From positions 385,487 through 449,486 of the forward strand of contig JADJZF010000001.1 in NCBI GenBank assembly GCA_016719395.1: 64,000 nucleotides of DNA, given 5' to 3'. This document shows positions 30,310 through 38,223 of this stretch, one piece after another. The first letter of the stretch is position 1. Each line of letters opens with the position of its first letter. Origin of the DNA: Candidatus Amarobacter glycogenicus (lineage in GTDB: Bacteria > Chloroflexota > Dehalococcoidia > Tepidiformales > Tepidiformaceae). The notes beneath the pieces are model-generated. The model ran no database searches. It had not been told where the DNA came from and saw only the letters and a program-made list of their open reading frames with translations. A program made the translations under genes and the position numbers.

Positions 30310-30840
30310 ATGAATCGGATCGAGATCGAAACCCGGCTCAATACGGATCGCGCGTGGCTGCTCGAGACGCTCGCGGCGATGAGCCCAGCCGACCTCTACG
30401 CCCCGCGAACCCCGAGCGAACACGACCCGTCGCAGACGTGGTCGTATGCCGACCACTTCGTCCACACGACGCTGATCGAGCGAAATTGGAACGACATGTT
30501 CCGGCGGCACCTCTCGGGCGGCCAGGGGATGACCCTCGGGCGGAGTAAGGACGGCTCGCAGCAGAGCCGGGAAGAGGTCATGGCCGGGATACACCGCTGG
30601 ACCGAGGACTGGGCCGCGAAGCACCGCGGCAAGCCGCTTGATGAGCTGGTGCGTGTTGGGTTGGAGACCCGCGCCGAAACGCTCAAGCTCCTGTCGGAAC
30701 TGACACAGGAACAGCTCGATTCGAAAATCCCCGGGACACCCTGGGCCGATGGTACCGTCGGCGGCATCATGGCGGCGAACGCCGACCACGGCCGGACACA
30801 CTTCAAATGGGCGAAGGAAGGCACACTGGCGCCGCGTTAG
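30310..30840 (+). CDS. DinB-family protein
   Basis: 176 aa from ATG 30310, with GGAGG at 30300-30304. The four-helix layout with His residues in YADHFVHTTLIERNW, a central region, and NADHGRTH near the C-terminus matches DinB/YfiT-type metal-binding bundles. Members are thiol transferases or of unknown role. It is 66 bp after the alcohol dehydrogenase, across a hairpin terminator. Confidence 0.82.
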   Translation: MNRIEIETRLNTDRAWLLETLAAMSPADLYAPRTPSEHDPSQTWSYADHFVHTTLIERNWNDMFRRHLSGGQGMTLGRSKDGSQQSREEVMAGIHRWTEDWAAKHRGKPLDELVRVGLETRAETLKLLSELTQEQLDSKIPGTPWADGTVGGIMAANADHGRTHFKWAKEGTLAPR

Positions 30841-30859
30841 CGCCGCCGGTTGGCAGCCC

Positions 30860-31054
30860 TCAGCCGACCCACGCTTCGTTGCCCAGCGCCGAGGGTAGCG
30901 GACCACCGATCACGAACCGCCGCAGCTCCACGCGATCCGCGGGAAGGAAGCAGTGAGCGCAGGCCTTCGGGCGAGGTAACTCGACCGGCACGATGAGGCG
31001 GTGGGCGCCATGTTCCGTACACGTAAGCTCGAATTCGATGACCTCGATGTGCAT
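30860..31054 (-). CDS. Small zinc-knuckle-like protein
   Basis: 64 aa starting at ATG 31054 behind GGGAGGA. Cys12-x2-His15 and Cys32-x2-Cys35 could hold one zinc ion. No other signature was recognised. It is convergent with DinB (20-bp gap) and its upstream region carries an AT-rich patch with TATATCT/TATGCT, a possible promoter. Confidence 0.65.
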   Translation of the reverse strand: MHIEVIEFELTCTEHGAHRLIVPVELPRPKACAHCFLPADRVELRRFVIGGPLPSALGNEAWVG

Positions 31055-31282
31055 CCCTCGTCCTCCCGTCCCACCGCGAATCGATCGATAGCATAGATAT
31101 ATGGCCCGAAAATGCTAGGCCCTAATGGCCGGAATTGTGTGAACGTTTGAACACTCCGCAGGCGCGTTCCGCTTCGCCCCGGCGACGCCAAAGCGACGGC
31201 CAGAGTCGCCCGACGGAGCGGTAACCCGGAGCGTATACTCCGGCCCGGACGGGCGGTTGCGCCCGCCACTGAGGGGGACTGC

Positions 31283-31756
31283 ATGAGCACCGAAGAGTTT
31301 TACCTGTACGGCCACCTGCTGGGGGTCTTCCTCCTCCTCGGCGCCGCCGGTCTGAGTACTGGGGCGGGCATCGCCGTCGGCAGGGTTACCCACGCGAAAA
31401 CCGTCCTTACCCTCTGCAACATGATCCGCTACTCCGAGCTCTTCGGGACTTCCGCGGGCGCCATTCTCTCGATCGTCTTCGGCTCGCTGCTGATCAGCGA
31501 AGCCGGCTACTCTTTCGGTGACCCGTGGGTGTCGGCCGCCTATACCCTCTTCGTCGTCGTCCTTGGAATCGACCACGGCTTCCTCATGCCGCGCAACAAC
31601 AAGGCCCGCGCGATGGCCGCGGCGCTCGGCGATGCACCCGTCAGCGTCGACCTGGTCCAGCACCTCACCAACCCTCTGACGACCGCCGCCGGGGTCCTCC
31701 TCGACATCGCATTCCTCGTGTTCCTCTACCTGATGATCGCCAAGCCGGGCGCCTGA
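31283..31756 (+). CDS. DUF2269-type integral membrane protein
   Basis: 157 aa with four hydrophobic helices (about residues 8-28, 50-75, 80-100, 128-152). MSTEEFYLYGHLLGVFLLLGAAGLSTGAGIAVG resembles the opening helix with a conserved His of DUF2269 proteins, small heme-like membrane proteins of unknown role. A ribosome-binding site (GAGGGGG) precedes ATG 31283. A bidirectional terminator follows. Confidence 0.8.
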   Translation: MSTEEFYLYGHLLGVFLLLGAAGLSTGAGIAVGRVTHAKTVLTLCNMIRYSELFGTSAGAILSIVFGSLLISEAGYSFGDPWVSAAYTLFVVVLGIDHGFLMPRNNKARAMAAALGDAPVSVDLVQHLTNPLTTAAGVLLDIAFLVFLYLMIAKPGA

Positions 31757-31795
31757 CACTGCCCGCTTCGGGCATCGCGTATCTCCCGCCACAAA

Positions 31796-31825
31796 ACGAA
31801 GGCCCGCATTTCTGCGGGCCTTCGT
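31796..31825. terminator. Bidirectional terminator
   Basis: 13-bp perfect stem (31796-31808 with 31813-31825) and a TTTC loop, preceded by an A-tract (T-tract for the other strand). It separates the membrane-protein gene from the convergent ferritin-like operon. Confidence 0.85.
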
Positions 31826-31849
31826 GCGGCAATGGGACCGGTTCGGAAC

Positions 31850-33058
31850 TTAGACGGCCAGTGGGTCGTCGACCATCTTGGCCAGGCCGGGATTGAACTG
31901 CGGAAGCCTGTCGATACCCAGGTCATCCATCAGCGTGATGTACTCGACGTTCTGCTTCTGACGGAGCTGGCCAAGCTTCTCGACGCCCTTCGAGACCTTC
32001 TCGAGCCCATCGGCGAAGAGGACGACGAGCGCCTCGCGCTCGGCGTGACTGTGGCGGATCTCGTTCGAGAGCGAGGCTTCGCCGCGGCCCAGCCAGAACT
32101 GGACGTTTTCGCGCCCGCGAGGGTGGTGCTGCATGTACCACGTGAGGTGACGCTTCCCGTACTCCAGGTGGCGCCGGGAGTCCCTCGCCATCAGGTCGAA
32201 GAGCTTCGCATCGAGGTCGGTCTTGGCGTAGTCGCGGTTCGCCTCGAACAGCGTCAGCTCATACGACTTGTAGACGATGTCGAGGCAAGTGAGCATCTCC
32301 GTTAGCTTCAGCGAGCCGTAGAAGCCGCGGTAGAGCGTCCCAAGAGGCGCCTGCCCGAGCCCGCCGCCGTTGGCGAGCGCGCGCTTGCGAAGGGCCTCGA
32401 CCTTGTGGCCCGCGTCGTAGACCTGGGTGCCGAGGAAGAGCTTCACATCGTGGAAACCGTAGCTAATCGGTTCGAACCACTTGGAGATGATCTTCTGTTC
32501 GACGAGCCCGTGGGAGCTGTAGGTGGTACAGAGCTGGCACATCGCCCGCTCGAGTTCTTCCGGCAGTTCTTTCAGGCCGTTCGCCCAATCGAGGTCCGTC
32601 GCCGGGATCCAGCGATCGCGGATCGCGTCTTCGTAGAGGACGTCGACGCCTTCGGCCCAGACTTCGGACTTGTCGAAGATGGTGTAGCTGCCGGGTGCGT
32701 AGTTCTCTGGCGCGGGATGGGAACCGCGAGGGGCGTCGTTCTCGTAGGGCCAGGTATCCGGCACCTGGCCGTACGTCCCGATGTTGATCCGGTCGAGAGT
32801 CAATCCTTCGGGCCCGACTTCCGCCTTCACGCCCCGCTCGGAGCGGGTCCGGATGAAGCTGAACGTGATCCGGCTCATCTGCTCGGGGTTTGCGTCGACC
32901 TTCTCCACAAACGCGTTCACGCGTTCGGAGGGCAGGCGCATGTAGGCGAGGTTGGAAACGGTCGCGTCGCGCAGCGCCGATGCTTCGAGCTTGGTCAGCA
33001 ACTCGTTGGACCAGCCGAGCAGGTGGCCACGCTTCTTCGTGCTTTCCTTCAATTCCAT
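31850..33058 (-). CDS. Ferritin-like (R2-type) paralogue lacking nearly all diiron ligands
   Basis: 402 aa from ATG 33058 with AGGAG upstream; TTG 33064 is an alternative. It aligns with the upstream paralogue (33133-34188) over the core, for example FLGTQVYDAGHKVEALRKRAL against FLGTQIMDEGRHLDVFRKRAL. At the six metal-ligand positions of the paralogue it has Gly184, Ala216, Lys219, Lys264, Ser294 and only His297, so five of six are changed. It is longer by ~50 N-terminal residues. I infer a non-catalytic or regulatory partner, forming a heterodimer with the active gene, like inactive R2 subunits in other systems. Not an obvious pseudogene: the frame is intact. Confidence 0.85.
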   Translation of the reverse strand: MELKESTKKRGHLLGWSNELLTKLEASALRDATVSNLAYMRLPSERVNAFVEKVDANPEQMSRITFSFIRTRSERGVKAEVGPEGLTLDRINIGTYGQVPDTWPYENDAPRGSHPAPENYAPGSYTIFDKSEVWAEGVDVLYEDAIRDRWIPATDLDWANGLKELPEELERAMCQLCTTYSSHGLVEQKIISKWFEPISYGFHDVKLFLGTQVYDAGHKVEALRKRALANGGGLGQAPLGTLYRGFYGSLKLTEMLTCLDIVYKSYELTLFEANRDYAKTDLDAKLFDLMARDSRRHLEYGKRHLTWYMQHHPRGRENVQFWLGRGEASLSNEIRHSHAEREALVVLFADGLEKVSKGVEKLGQLRQKQNVEYITLMDDLGIDRLPQFNPGLAKMVDDPLAV

Positions 33059-33088
33059 CGTCAAATCTCCTCTGGCGAATGCAACTGC

Positions 33089-33105
33089 CGCCCCGGTGCG
33101 GGGCG
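33089..33105 (-). other. Hairpin between the two ferritin-like genes
   Basis: CGCCCC (33089-33094) pairs with GGGGCG (33100-33105) around a 5-base loop, in the 74-bp gap between the operon genes. It may set their expression ratio. Confidence 0.4.
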
Positions 33106-33132
33106 CCAGCCTGGGGCGAGTCGCGGCAGCGG

Positions 33133-34188
33133 CTACTTCACGGGATCGAGGAACTCACGCATCCCTGGCGCCATTCGTTCTCGGCGGTCGCCAAGGCCAA
33201 TGACCTCGAGGCGGTGCATGTACTCGTTGATCTGGCGCTTGCGCATGATCATCAGCTTCATGAAGCCTTCGTCCATATGCTCAACGCCGCCGCCCGCGAG
33301 GATGGCCAGCGCTTCACCCGTCGTCGGGTTCGTCGTCAGGCTCGCCTGCTGGCTCTCGCCGAGTGCGCCCTCCTGGATGTCCAGGTAGTGGTGCAGCTCT
33401 TCCTTGCGCCAGGGCTCCGTGTCCATCACGTACTTCAGGTGGGTTACACCGAAGGCAAGGTGGCGGCTTTCGTCCTGCGCCGAGAGTCGGAAGATCTTCT
33501 TCTCCGCGTCGTTCTGGGAGATGAGCTCGCCCATCCGGAAGAGGGTCTGGACGAAGCCTTCGCCGACGAGGTGGAGAAGCGCCGTCATCTCGGTGAAGTC
33601 ATCGACGCTGAGCAGGTTGATGGCGCCGAAGCCCGCATCGACCATGCCGCCGCCGTTCGAAAGCGCGCGCTTGCGGAAGACGTCCAGGTGGCGGCCTTCA
33701 TCCATGATCTGCGTGCCGAGGAAGAGCTGGGATTCGAAGAAGTCCGGGTGGACCTGTTCCATGAACCGGCCGGGGAGGTCACCTGCGATGAACTCGACCT
33801 GGGTGAGGAACGTGCAGAGCGTGCACATCGCCCACTCAATGTCATCGGGCAGCGGCTTTAGCGTCTCCCACGGGATGTCCCGGGCGCTGGCCCACTGGCG
33901 CTGCTGGGCCTCTTCGTAGAGGAGCATCGCGCTCTCGGACCAGACGTCGGCCTTGGACTTGTACTGGCGGGCGTGGCGTGGCGAGCGAATGTCGGCCTTT
34001 GCGCCGCGCGGACCGAAGACGGCGATGCCGGCCTCGGGCTTGCCTTCGACACCGTAGGTCATCTGGTTCACGTCTTCCAGGGTGAGGCCGCGACGGCCCG
34101 CCTGGATGCGCATTCCTTGTTCGGTATCGAGGTTCAGCCAGTCGAAATTGAGGCCCGGTGCCTCGACAAAAGTGGGAGAGGAAGCCAT
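33133..34188 (-). CDS. Ferritin-like diiron (R2-type) protein with complete ligand set
   Basis: 351 aa from ATG 34188 (GGAG ribosome-binding site; the frame is open further upstream but lacks homology). Ligands E132, E164-x2-H167, E210 and E240-x2-H243 give two E-x~30-ExxH modules, the full carboxylate-bridged diiron pattern of R2-like/oxygenase proteins. There is no ribonucleotide-reductase large subunit nearby, so it is probably an oxygenase, desaturase or oxidase of unknown substrate. The next gene downstream is its ligand-less paralogue, 74 bp away. A promoter and a 14-bp palindrome lie upstream. Confidence 0.85.
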   Translation of the reverse strand: MASSPTFVEAPGLNFDWLNLDTEQGMRIQAGRRGLTLEDVNQMTYGVEGKPEAGIAVFGPRGAKADIRSPRHARQYKSKADVWSESAMLLYEEAQQRQWASARDIPWETLKPLPDDIEWAMCTLCTFLTQVEFIAGDLPGRFMEQVHPDFFESQLFLGTQIMDEGRHLDVFRKRALSNGGGMVDAGFGAINLLSVDDFTEMTALLHLVGEGFVQTLFRMGELISQNDAEKKIFRLSAQDESRHLAFGVTHLKYVMDTEPWRKEELHHYLDIQEGALGESQQASLTTNPTTGEALAILAGGGVEHMDEGFMKLMIMRKRQINEYMHRLEVIGLGDRRERMAPGMREFLDPVK

Positions 34189-34231
34189 TGCATACTCCGC
34201 TGGCCCGGGGCATTCGGGCCTGGATAGGCCA

Positions 34232-34260
34232 AATATATCCGATGTATAGGCACATGCGAA
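34232..34260 (-). promoter_or_regulatory. Promoter candidate for the ferritin-like pair
   Basis: TTCGCA (34260-34255) and TATATT (34237-34232) with a 17-base spacer on the minus strand, 44 bases before the ATG. The surrounding stretch is unusually AT-rich. Confidence 0.4.
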
Positions 34261-34291
34261 GTGTTTCGGTGAAACAAATTGGCGTTTGTCA

Positions 34292-34305
34292 ATGATCACG
34301 ATCAT
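34292..34305. promoter_or_regulatory. 14-bp palindrome, possible operator
   Basis: ATGATC-AC-GATCAT, a perfect 6-bp-arm palindrome in the divergent region between the ferritin-like operon and the following membrane gene. It lies 104 bases upstream of the ferritin start and next to TTGTCA/TTGACA sequences. No regulator gene adjoins, so the binding protein is unknown. Confidence 0.4.
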
Positions 34306-34386
34306 ATAGTTCGGCCCAGGGCGTTGAGCGGCCCGGCCGGCGCTTCGGTGCTGTCTTGTGCCCCTATCCTCGATACCCTGTCCCAT

Positions 34387-35035
34387 GTGGAGTACCAGGT
34401 CCCAGAGCACATCGCCATCCACCGGAGGGATGGCCGTACAGAGGTGCTGCTTCATCGCGCCATGGCTGTGATTGGCCCAAATAAGATCGAGATCAAGAGC
34501 GCCCGCGGGACGGTGATCCTTCCACTCATCGGCTTGGCCACGGCCGGTGGCATTGGTTGGTTCATGGCGACCCGCGGTTTCAGCGTCCCTTTCTGGTTGC
34601 TCGTGTTGCTTCTGCTCACGTGCATGATCCTCGTACCGTTTTCCGCCATGAGCCTGATTAGTTCAGTCGTCGGTGCCGACGTTGTGGTGGATGCGCGCAA
34701 GGGTTCGGCCACCTGGCAGCAGGGCTACCTCGGGATGGGAATTGGCACGAGGGAGTTCGTCCCCTTCGAGAAGATCGATCACCTCGAAGTGACCGTGGAA
34801 GGCGACCAGCCCGACCGCTGGCACGACAACGTCGATGACCTCCGCCAGTTCGCCCTGGTGCTCGTGAAGCAGAGCGGCAAGCGGCTCATCCTCGCCCAGG
34901 TCCCCGGTCCCGGCCTACGGCCAGGCCGATGGCATGGACCGCACGCTCGCCGTCGGTCAGGCGGTCGCAAAGCTGGTAGGTTCTCGAGGCCGGGTGACCA
35001 TTCCTGGTCCGAAGGCTGGGAGATGGTACGGGTGA
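34387..35035 (+). CDS. Membrane protein with PH-like cytoplasmic domain (frameshifted)
   Basis: Two helices (about residues 37-58 and 63-90 from the GTG 34387 start) follow MEYQVPEHIAIHRRDG. The domain DARKGSATWQQGYLGMGIGTREFVPFEKIDHLEV then resembles bacterial PH-type domains found after paired helices. The frame breaks near 34910 (one extra G after GGTCCC); in the shifted frame it continues AYGQADGMDRTLAVGQAVAKL and stops at 35035. Function unknown. The start is tentative, as no good ribosome-binding site is seen. Confidence 0.55.
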
Positions 35036-35335
35036 AGGACCAAATCATCGCCACGGATCCCGGCGGACAGGTCCTGGCGAGAGATTCCGACGTGCCCCGC
35101 CGGCGAACAGACCGGCCCCATCATCGACGCCGCGACCGCCGGGGCGAAGGGACTGCTGAGGGGTCACCACCGCAAGGAACGGTCGCGCGTGGTCGGCCTG
35201 GATTCGCCAGCCAGGACCGTGGTCGCCTACCGCGACGGCGGGCAGCTTCAATGTCACCGCGGCGCCGGCAGGCCCGGGCGGGGGGGGGACCGAGGGGGTG
35301 CATGAGTCCTCGGGGGGGGGGCCGGCCCGAGCGAC
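35036..35335. other. Disrupted stretch without an intact gene
   Basis: 300 bp with no convincing start. A plus-strand frame reads GEQTGPIIDAATAGAKGLL...VVGLDSPARTVVAYRDGGQL, which looks like real protein cut by indels. Runs of 9-10 G near 35280 and 35310 are abnormal for this window and point to read errors. Confidence 0.5.
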
Positions 35336-36345
35336 GTGGCCGCGTGGTGGCAGCACGTGTCGCGGCGCGACGCACCTGTTGCTTACTGGCTCCGGGTGGC
35401 GCTGCCGGCGGCGCTCTTCTCCCCGATCCTGGTCCATGCAGCGCTCAACGAGAGCATCGCCCACACGATTCTGACGCTGGTGCTCGGAGTCGCTGCATGC
35501 CTGGCGTCGGTATTCCTGATGCCGATCTACCGCCAGTGGCGATGGACCTCCCAGCTGGGAGCGTCGCCGTCGCCTTCTATGCGGTTGACTGTCGATGGGC
35601 GGGGCCTTCGCGTGGTGAGCCCCCAGCGGCAACGGGAGCTTGCGTGGGGGATCGTTTCGAGAATTGACTGTTCGTGGGGCCGCATTTTCGTCGAGGCGCC
35701 GCCGCAGGACCCGGTGATCGTCCCCGGTTCTACGTTTGTTTCAAGACCCGGCGAGGGAAGCATTCCTTCGATTTCTGCGGGACTTCTGGGCCCGCTCGCC
35801 GCGCGAACTCCCGGCTGTGGAGGCGCCCCCGAACGCCGTCGCCATCGCTGCTGTGGATGCGGCGGAGGAGGCCGCACAGATTGCGGACCGATCCGGGGCG
35901 AACGGGGCGACCGCGACCCGCCTGGCGATGATGGCGGTCTGCGCCTTTGGCGCATGGGTCTTCTGGCCGTGGTGGCAGGATGTAAGGTCGCTCTTCTTCG
36001 GCCTCGCCTGCTCCTGGTCACTTGTGGACATGGTCTTCCAAACGAAGTTGACGCGAGCCTCGGCAAAGAAGGCCCTCGAACGGTACCGCGAACAGGCGGC
36101 AGGTCCGGACGGCCCTTCATATGTCTGGTTCGAAGATGGCTGGTTCGTCCTGGCCCCGGAGTGATCGATCGGTTTGCATGGTCGGCGATGGGCGAGGTGG
36201 TTGTTTCCGATCGGATGGTGACGGTCTTCGCCGCCTCCACCGCAGCGGTTTCCATCCCGAGCAGTTCGTTTTCCGACGCCGCGGCGTTCGGCAGGTTCGT
36301 GCAGGAGATCCATGGCAGGCGGGCTGCGGCGCATCGCCTCCAGGC
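35336..36345 (+). CDS. Two-repeat YcxB-like membrane protein (two frameshifts)
   Basis: From GTG 35336: two helices (LRVALPAALFSPILV, HTILTLVLGVAACLASVFLM), then a YcxB-like domain (MRLTVDGRGLRVVSPQRQRELAWGIVSRI). The frame breaks near 35750, continues as AREAFLRFLRDFWA, gives another helix pair (LAMMAVCAFGAWVFW, LFFGLACSWSLVDMVF), and rejoins the first frame near 36160 (EDGWFVLAPGVIDRFAWSAMGEVVVSD...) for a second YcxB-like domain ending FGRFVQEIHG. Thus the same helix-pair plus domain unit occurs twice. YcxB proteins are of unknown function. The end is uncertain and overlaps the convergent CoA-binding gene. Confidence 0.5.
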
Positions 36346-37439
36346 GAGCCGGCGAGAATCGACTGGTCGACCGGGTTCCCAACCCAGTCCGCAAGCCCGG
36401 ACGCTTTCTCACGCACTCTCCGCCAAACATCATCCGGCAGGGGGACCACCGTGAATCCGTTCTCTTCCGCCGCGTCGGCCGATTGGACGCTGCGACCTCC
36501 GCCCCCGCCGACGATGGCGATGTTGCGGCCCCCGCTGCTCGGGAGCATGTCGGCCCCGAGCATCAGGTCGAGCAACTGTTCCTGGTTGCGGGCTTCGTGC
36601 GCGCCTGCCTGCTTCAGGACGGTGCTCCAGAGTTCTGCCGTACCGGCGAGGGCGGCCGTGTGCGAAGCCGCCGAACGCGCCCCGGCCTGGGTGCGCCCTG
36701 CCTTGTGGATGATCACCGGCTTCTTCGCCGCCGCGGCTGCGAGCCCTTCGTAGAACCCCCGCCCGTCCGGGACGCCCTCGACATAGGCGCCGATGACCGT
36801 CGTCTCCGTGTCGTCGGCCAGGTAGCGCAGCATCTCTCCCGGCGTCACGTCCAGTCCGTTGCCGTAGTTCGCAACCTTCCCGAACTTCATGCCGCGAGCG
36901 TTTCCGCGGGTAATGACCTCGACGGCATTGTTGCCGCTCTGGCTGAGGAACGCCACCGTGCCCGCCGCCTGCGGGAGGTCCGGGCGGAAGGAGAGCCCGC
37001 CGCCGGGGTGGTACAGCCCCATGCCGTTCGGGCCCAGGATGCGCACGCCCTTCGCCGCCGCGCTGGCAGCGATCTGGCGCTCGAGGTCCGCTGCCTCGTC
37101 ATCTCCGGTCTCGCTGAAACGCCCCGTAAACAGGTGGAGGAACCTGACGCCCTTCTTGCCGCACTGGTCAACGAGGTCAAGCACCGCCCCAGCCGGGAGG
37201 CACGAGATCACAAGGTCGACCTCCCCGGGCGCGTCGGTGAGAGCCGCATACGCCTTCAGTCCGGCAACCTCATCGGCGCTGCGGTTCAGCGGGTAGATCG
37301 GTCCCGAGAAGCCCATCGTCTTGATCGCCTGCACGTAGTCGTGGCCGGGGCTGTCGACGTTCGTCGAGGCGCCGGCGATGGCTACTGAACGTGGGCGGAA
37401 GAGGCGATCGAGGTCGGGCGTGGTTGGGAAGCGTGACAC
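36117..37439 (-). CDS. CoA-binding domain protein (NDP-forming acyl-CoA synthetase alpha-like), C-terminus damaged
   Basis: 440 aa as an open frame. The first ~350 residues are a CoA-binding Rossmann domain (RPRSVAIAGASTNVDSPGH), a succinyl-CoA-synthetase-like flavodoxin domain (GVRILGPNGMGLYHPG, VAFLSQSGNNAVEV) with the His of SAASHTAALAG. After NPVDQSILAG (about 36365) the sequence loses family character and runs antisense to the YcxB-like gene, so the true end is missing or frameshifted. A complete ACD alpha subunit is ~450 aa or longer, often fused to an ATP-grasp beta subunit, which is not found here. It may activate a carboxylic acid or be an acyltransferase regulator. Confidence 0.75.
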   Translation of the reverse strand: MSRFPTTPDLDRLFRPRSVAIAGASTNVDSPGHDYVQAIKTMGFSGPIYPLNRSADEVAGLKAYAALTDAPGEVDLVISCLPAGAVLDLVDQCGKKGVRFLHLFTGRFSETGDDEAADLERQIAASAAAKGVRILGPNGMGLYHPGGGLSFRPDLPQAAGTVAFLSQSGNNAVEVITRGNARGMKFGKVANYGNGLDVTPGEMLRYLADDTETTVIGAYVEGVPDGRGFYEGLAAAAAKKPVIIHKAGRTQAGARSAASHTAALAGTAELWSTVLKQAGAHEARNQEQLLDLMLGADMLPSSGGRNIAIVGGGGGRSVQSADAAEENGFTVVPLPDDVWRRVREKASGLADWVGNPVDQSILAGSPGGDAPQPACHGSPARTCRTPRRRKTNCSGWKPLRWRRRRPSPSDRKQPPRPSPTMQTDRSLRGQDEPAIFEPDI

Positions 37440-37488
37440 GCGGGCGATTGTACAGCGGCCGGTACGCGATTCCGTCGCCCTTCTGTGA

Positions 37489-38223
37489 TCAGACCCCCCG
37501 CTTGTCGCCCCAGATGAGGATGTGGAGGCGGGAGCTGAACCGGTAGCCGCGTTGGGCGCAGATTTCCGCCAGCCATGGGCTGCGTGCGTTCAACTGGGCG
37601 GCGGTTGTGCCTTCGGGCATCAAGACTACCCGCCCTGCGGGGACCCCGAACCGTTCGCGCAGTGCCTCGACTTCGTCCAGGTCGTTCATGTCCTGGACGA
37701 CGAACTTGAAGAACGCGTTCTCGCGGCCCGCGAAGTCTCGCAGCGGTCCCTCCGGCAGCCGCTCCAGGCCTTCGTTGCCCGAGTGCGCCAGCTTCGGCGA
37801 GACTGTCCACTGGTCGATCGTGCCGCCGAGTTCTCCGGGCGCGATCGTCCCGTTCGTCTCGACTTCGATCCGGAGCCCCGCCGTCTTCAGCAGCGACACC
37901 AGGGGGACGAGTTGCCGCCGCTGGATAAGCGGTTCACCGCCGGTGATGACTACGTTGCGGGGCGCACGCGTGAGCACATCCACGGCGATGGCGTCCGCCG
38001 GCAACTCCGTCATCTGCTCCGACTTGTCGAAGCGCGACCAGTCCCACGTGTAGGCCGTGTCGCACCAGGTGCAGCGCAGGTTGCAGGTGCTGAGGCGGAT
38101 GAACGTGCTCGCCATGCCCGCCGAGACACCCTCGCCCTGCACCGAAGAGAAGACTTCCGGCTTTCCGTCGGCCATGCGCGCCAGCAAGAGATTCCGGCCT
38201 TCGCCTGGTGCCGTCTCGTCCAT
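37489..38223 (-). CDS. queE: 7-carboxy-7-deazaguanine synthase
   Basis: 244 aa from ATG 38223, which overlaps the queC stop (TGATG). It is a radical SAM protein with the cluster motif C47-x3-C51-x2-C54 (CNLRCTWC), GGEPL and a conserved ETNGT-type segment. It converts 6-carboxytetrahydropterin to 7-carboxy-7-deazaguanine in queuosine/7-deazaguanine synthesis. QueD and QueF are not encoded nearby. The longer open frame reaching 38337 overlaps queC and is not used. Confidence 0.95.
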   Translation of the reverse strand: MDETAPGEGRNLLLARMADGKPEVFSSVQGEGVSAGMASTFIRLSTCNLRCTWCDTAYTWDWSRFDKSEQMTELPADAIAVDVLTRAPRNVVITGGEPLIQRRQLVPLVSLLKTAGLRIEVETNGTIAPGELGGTIDQWTVSPKLAHSGNEGLERLPEGPLRDFAGRENAFFKFVVQDMNDLDEVEALRERFGVPAGRVVLMPEGTTAAQLNARSPWLAEICAQRGYRFSSRLHILIWGDKRGV

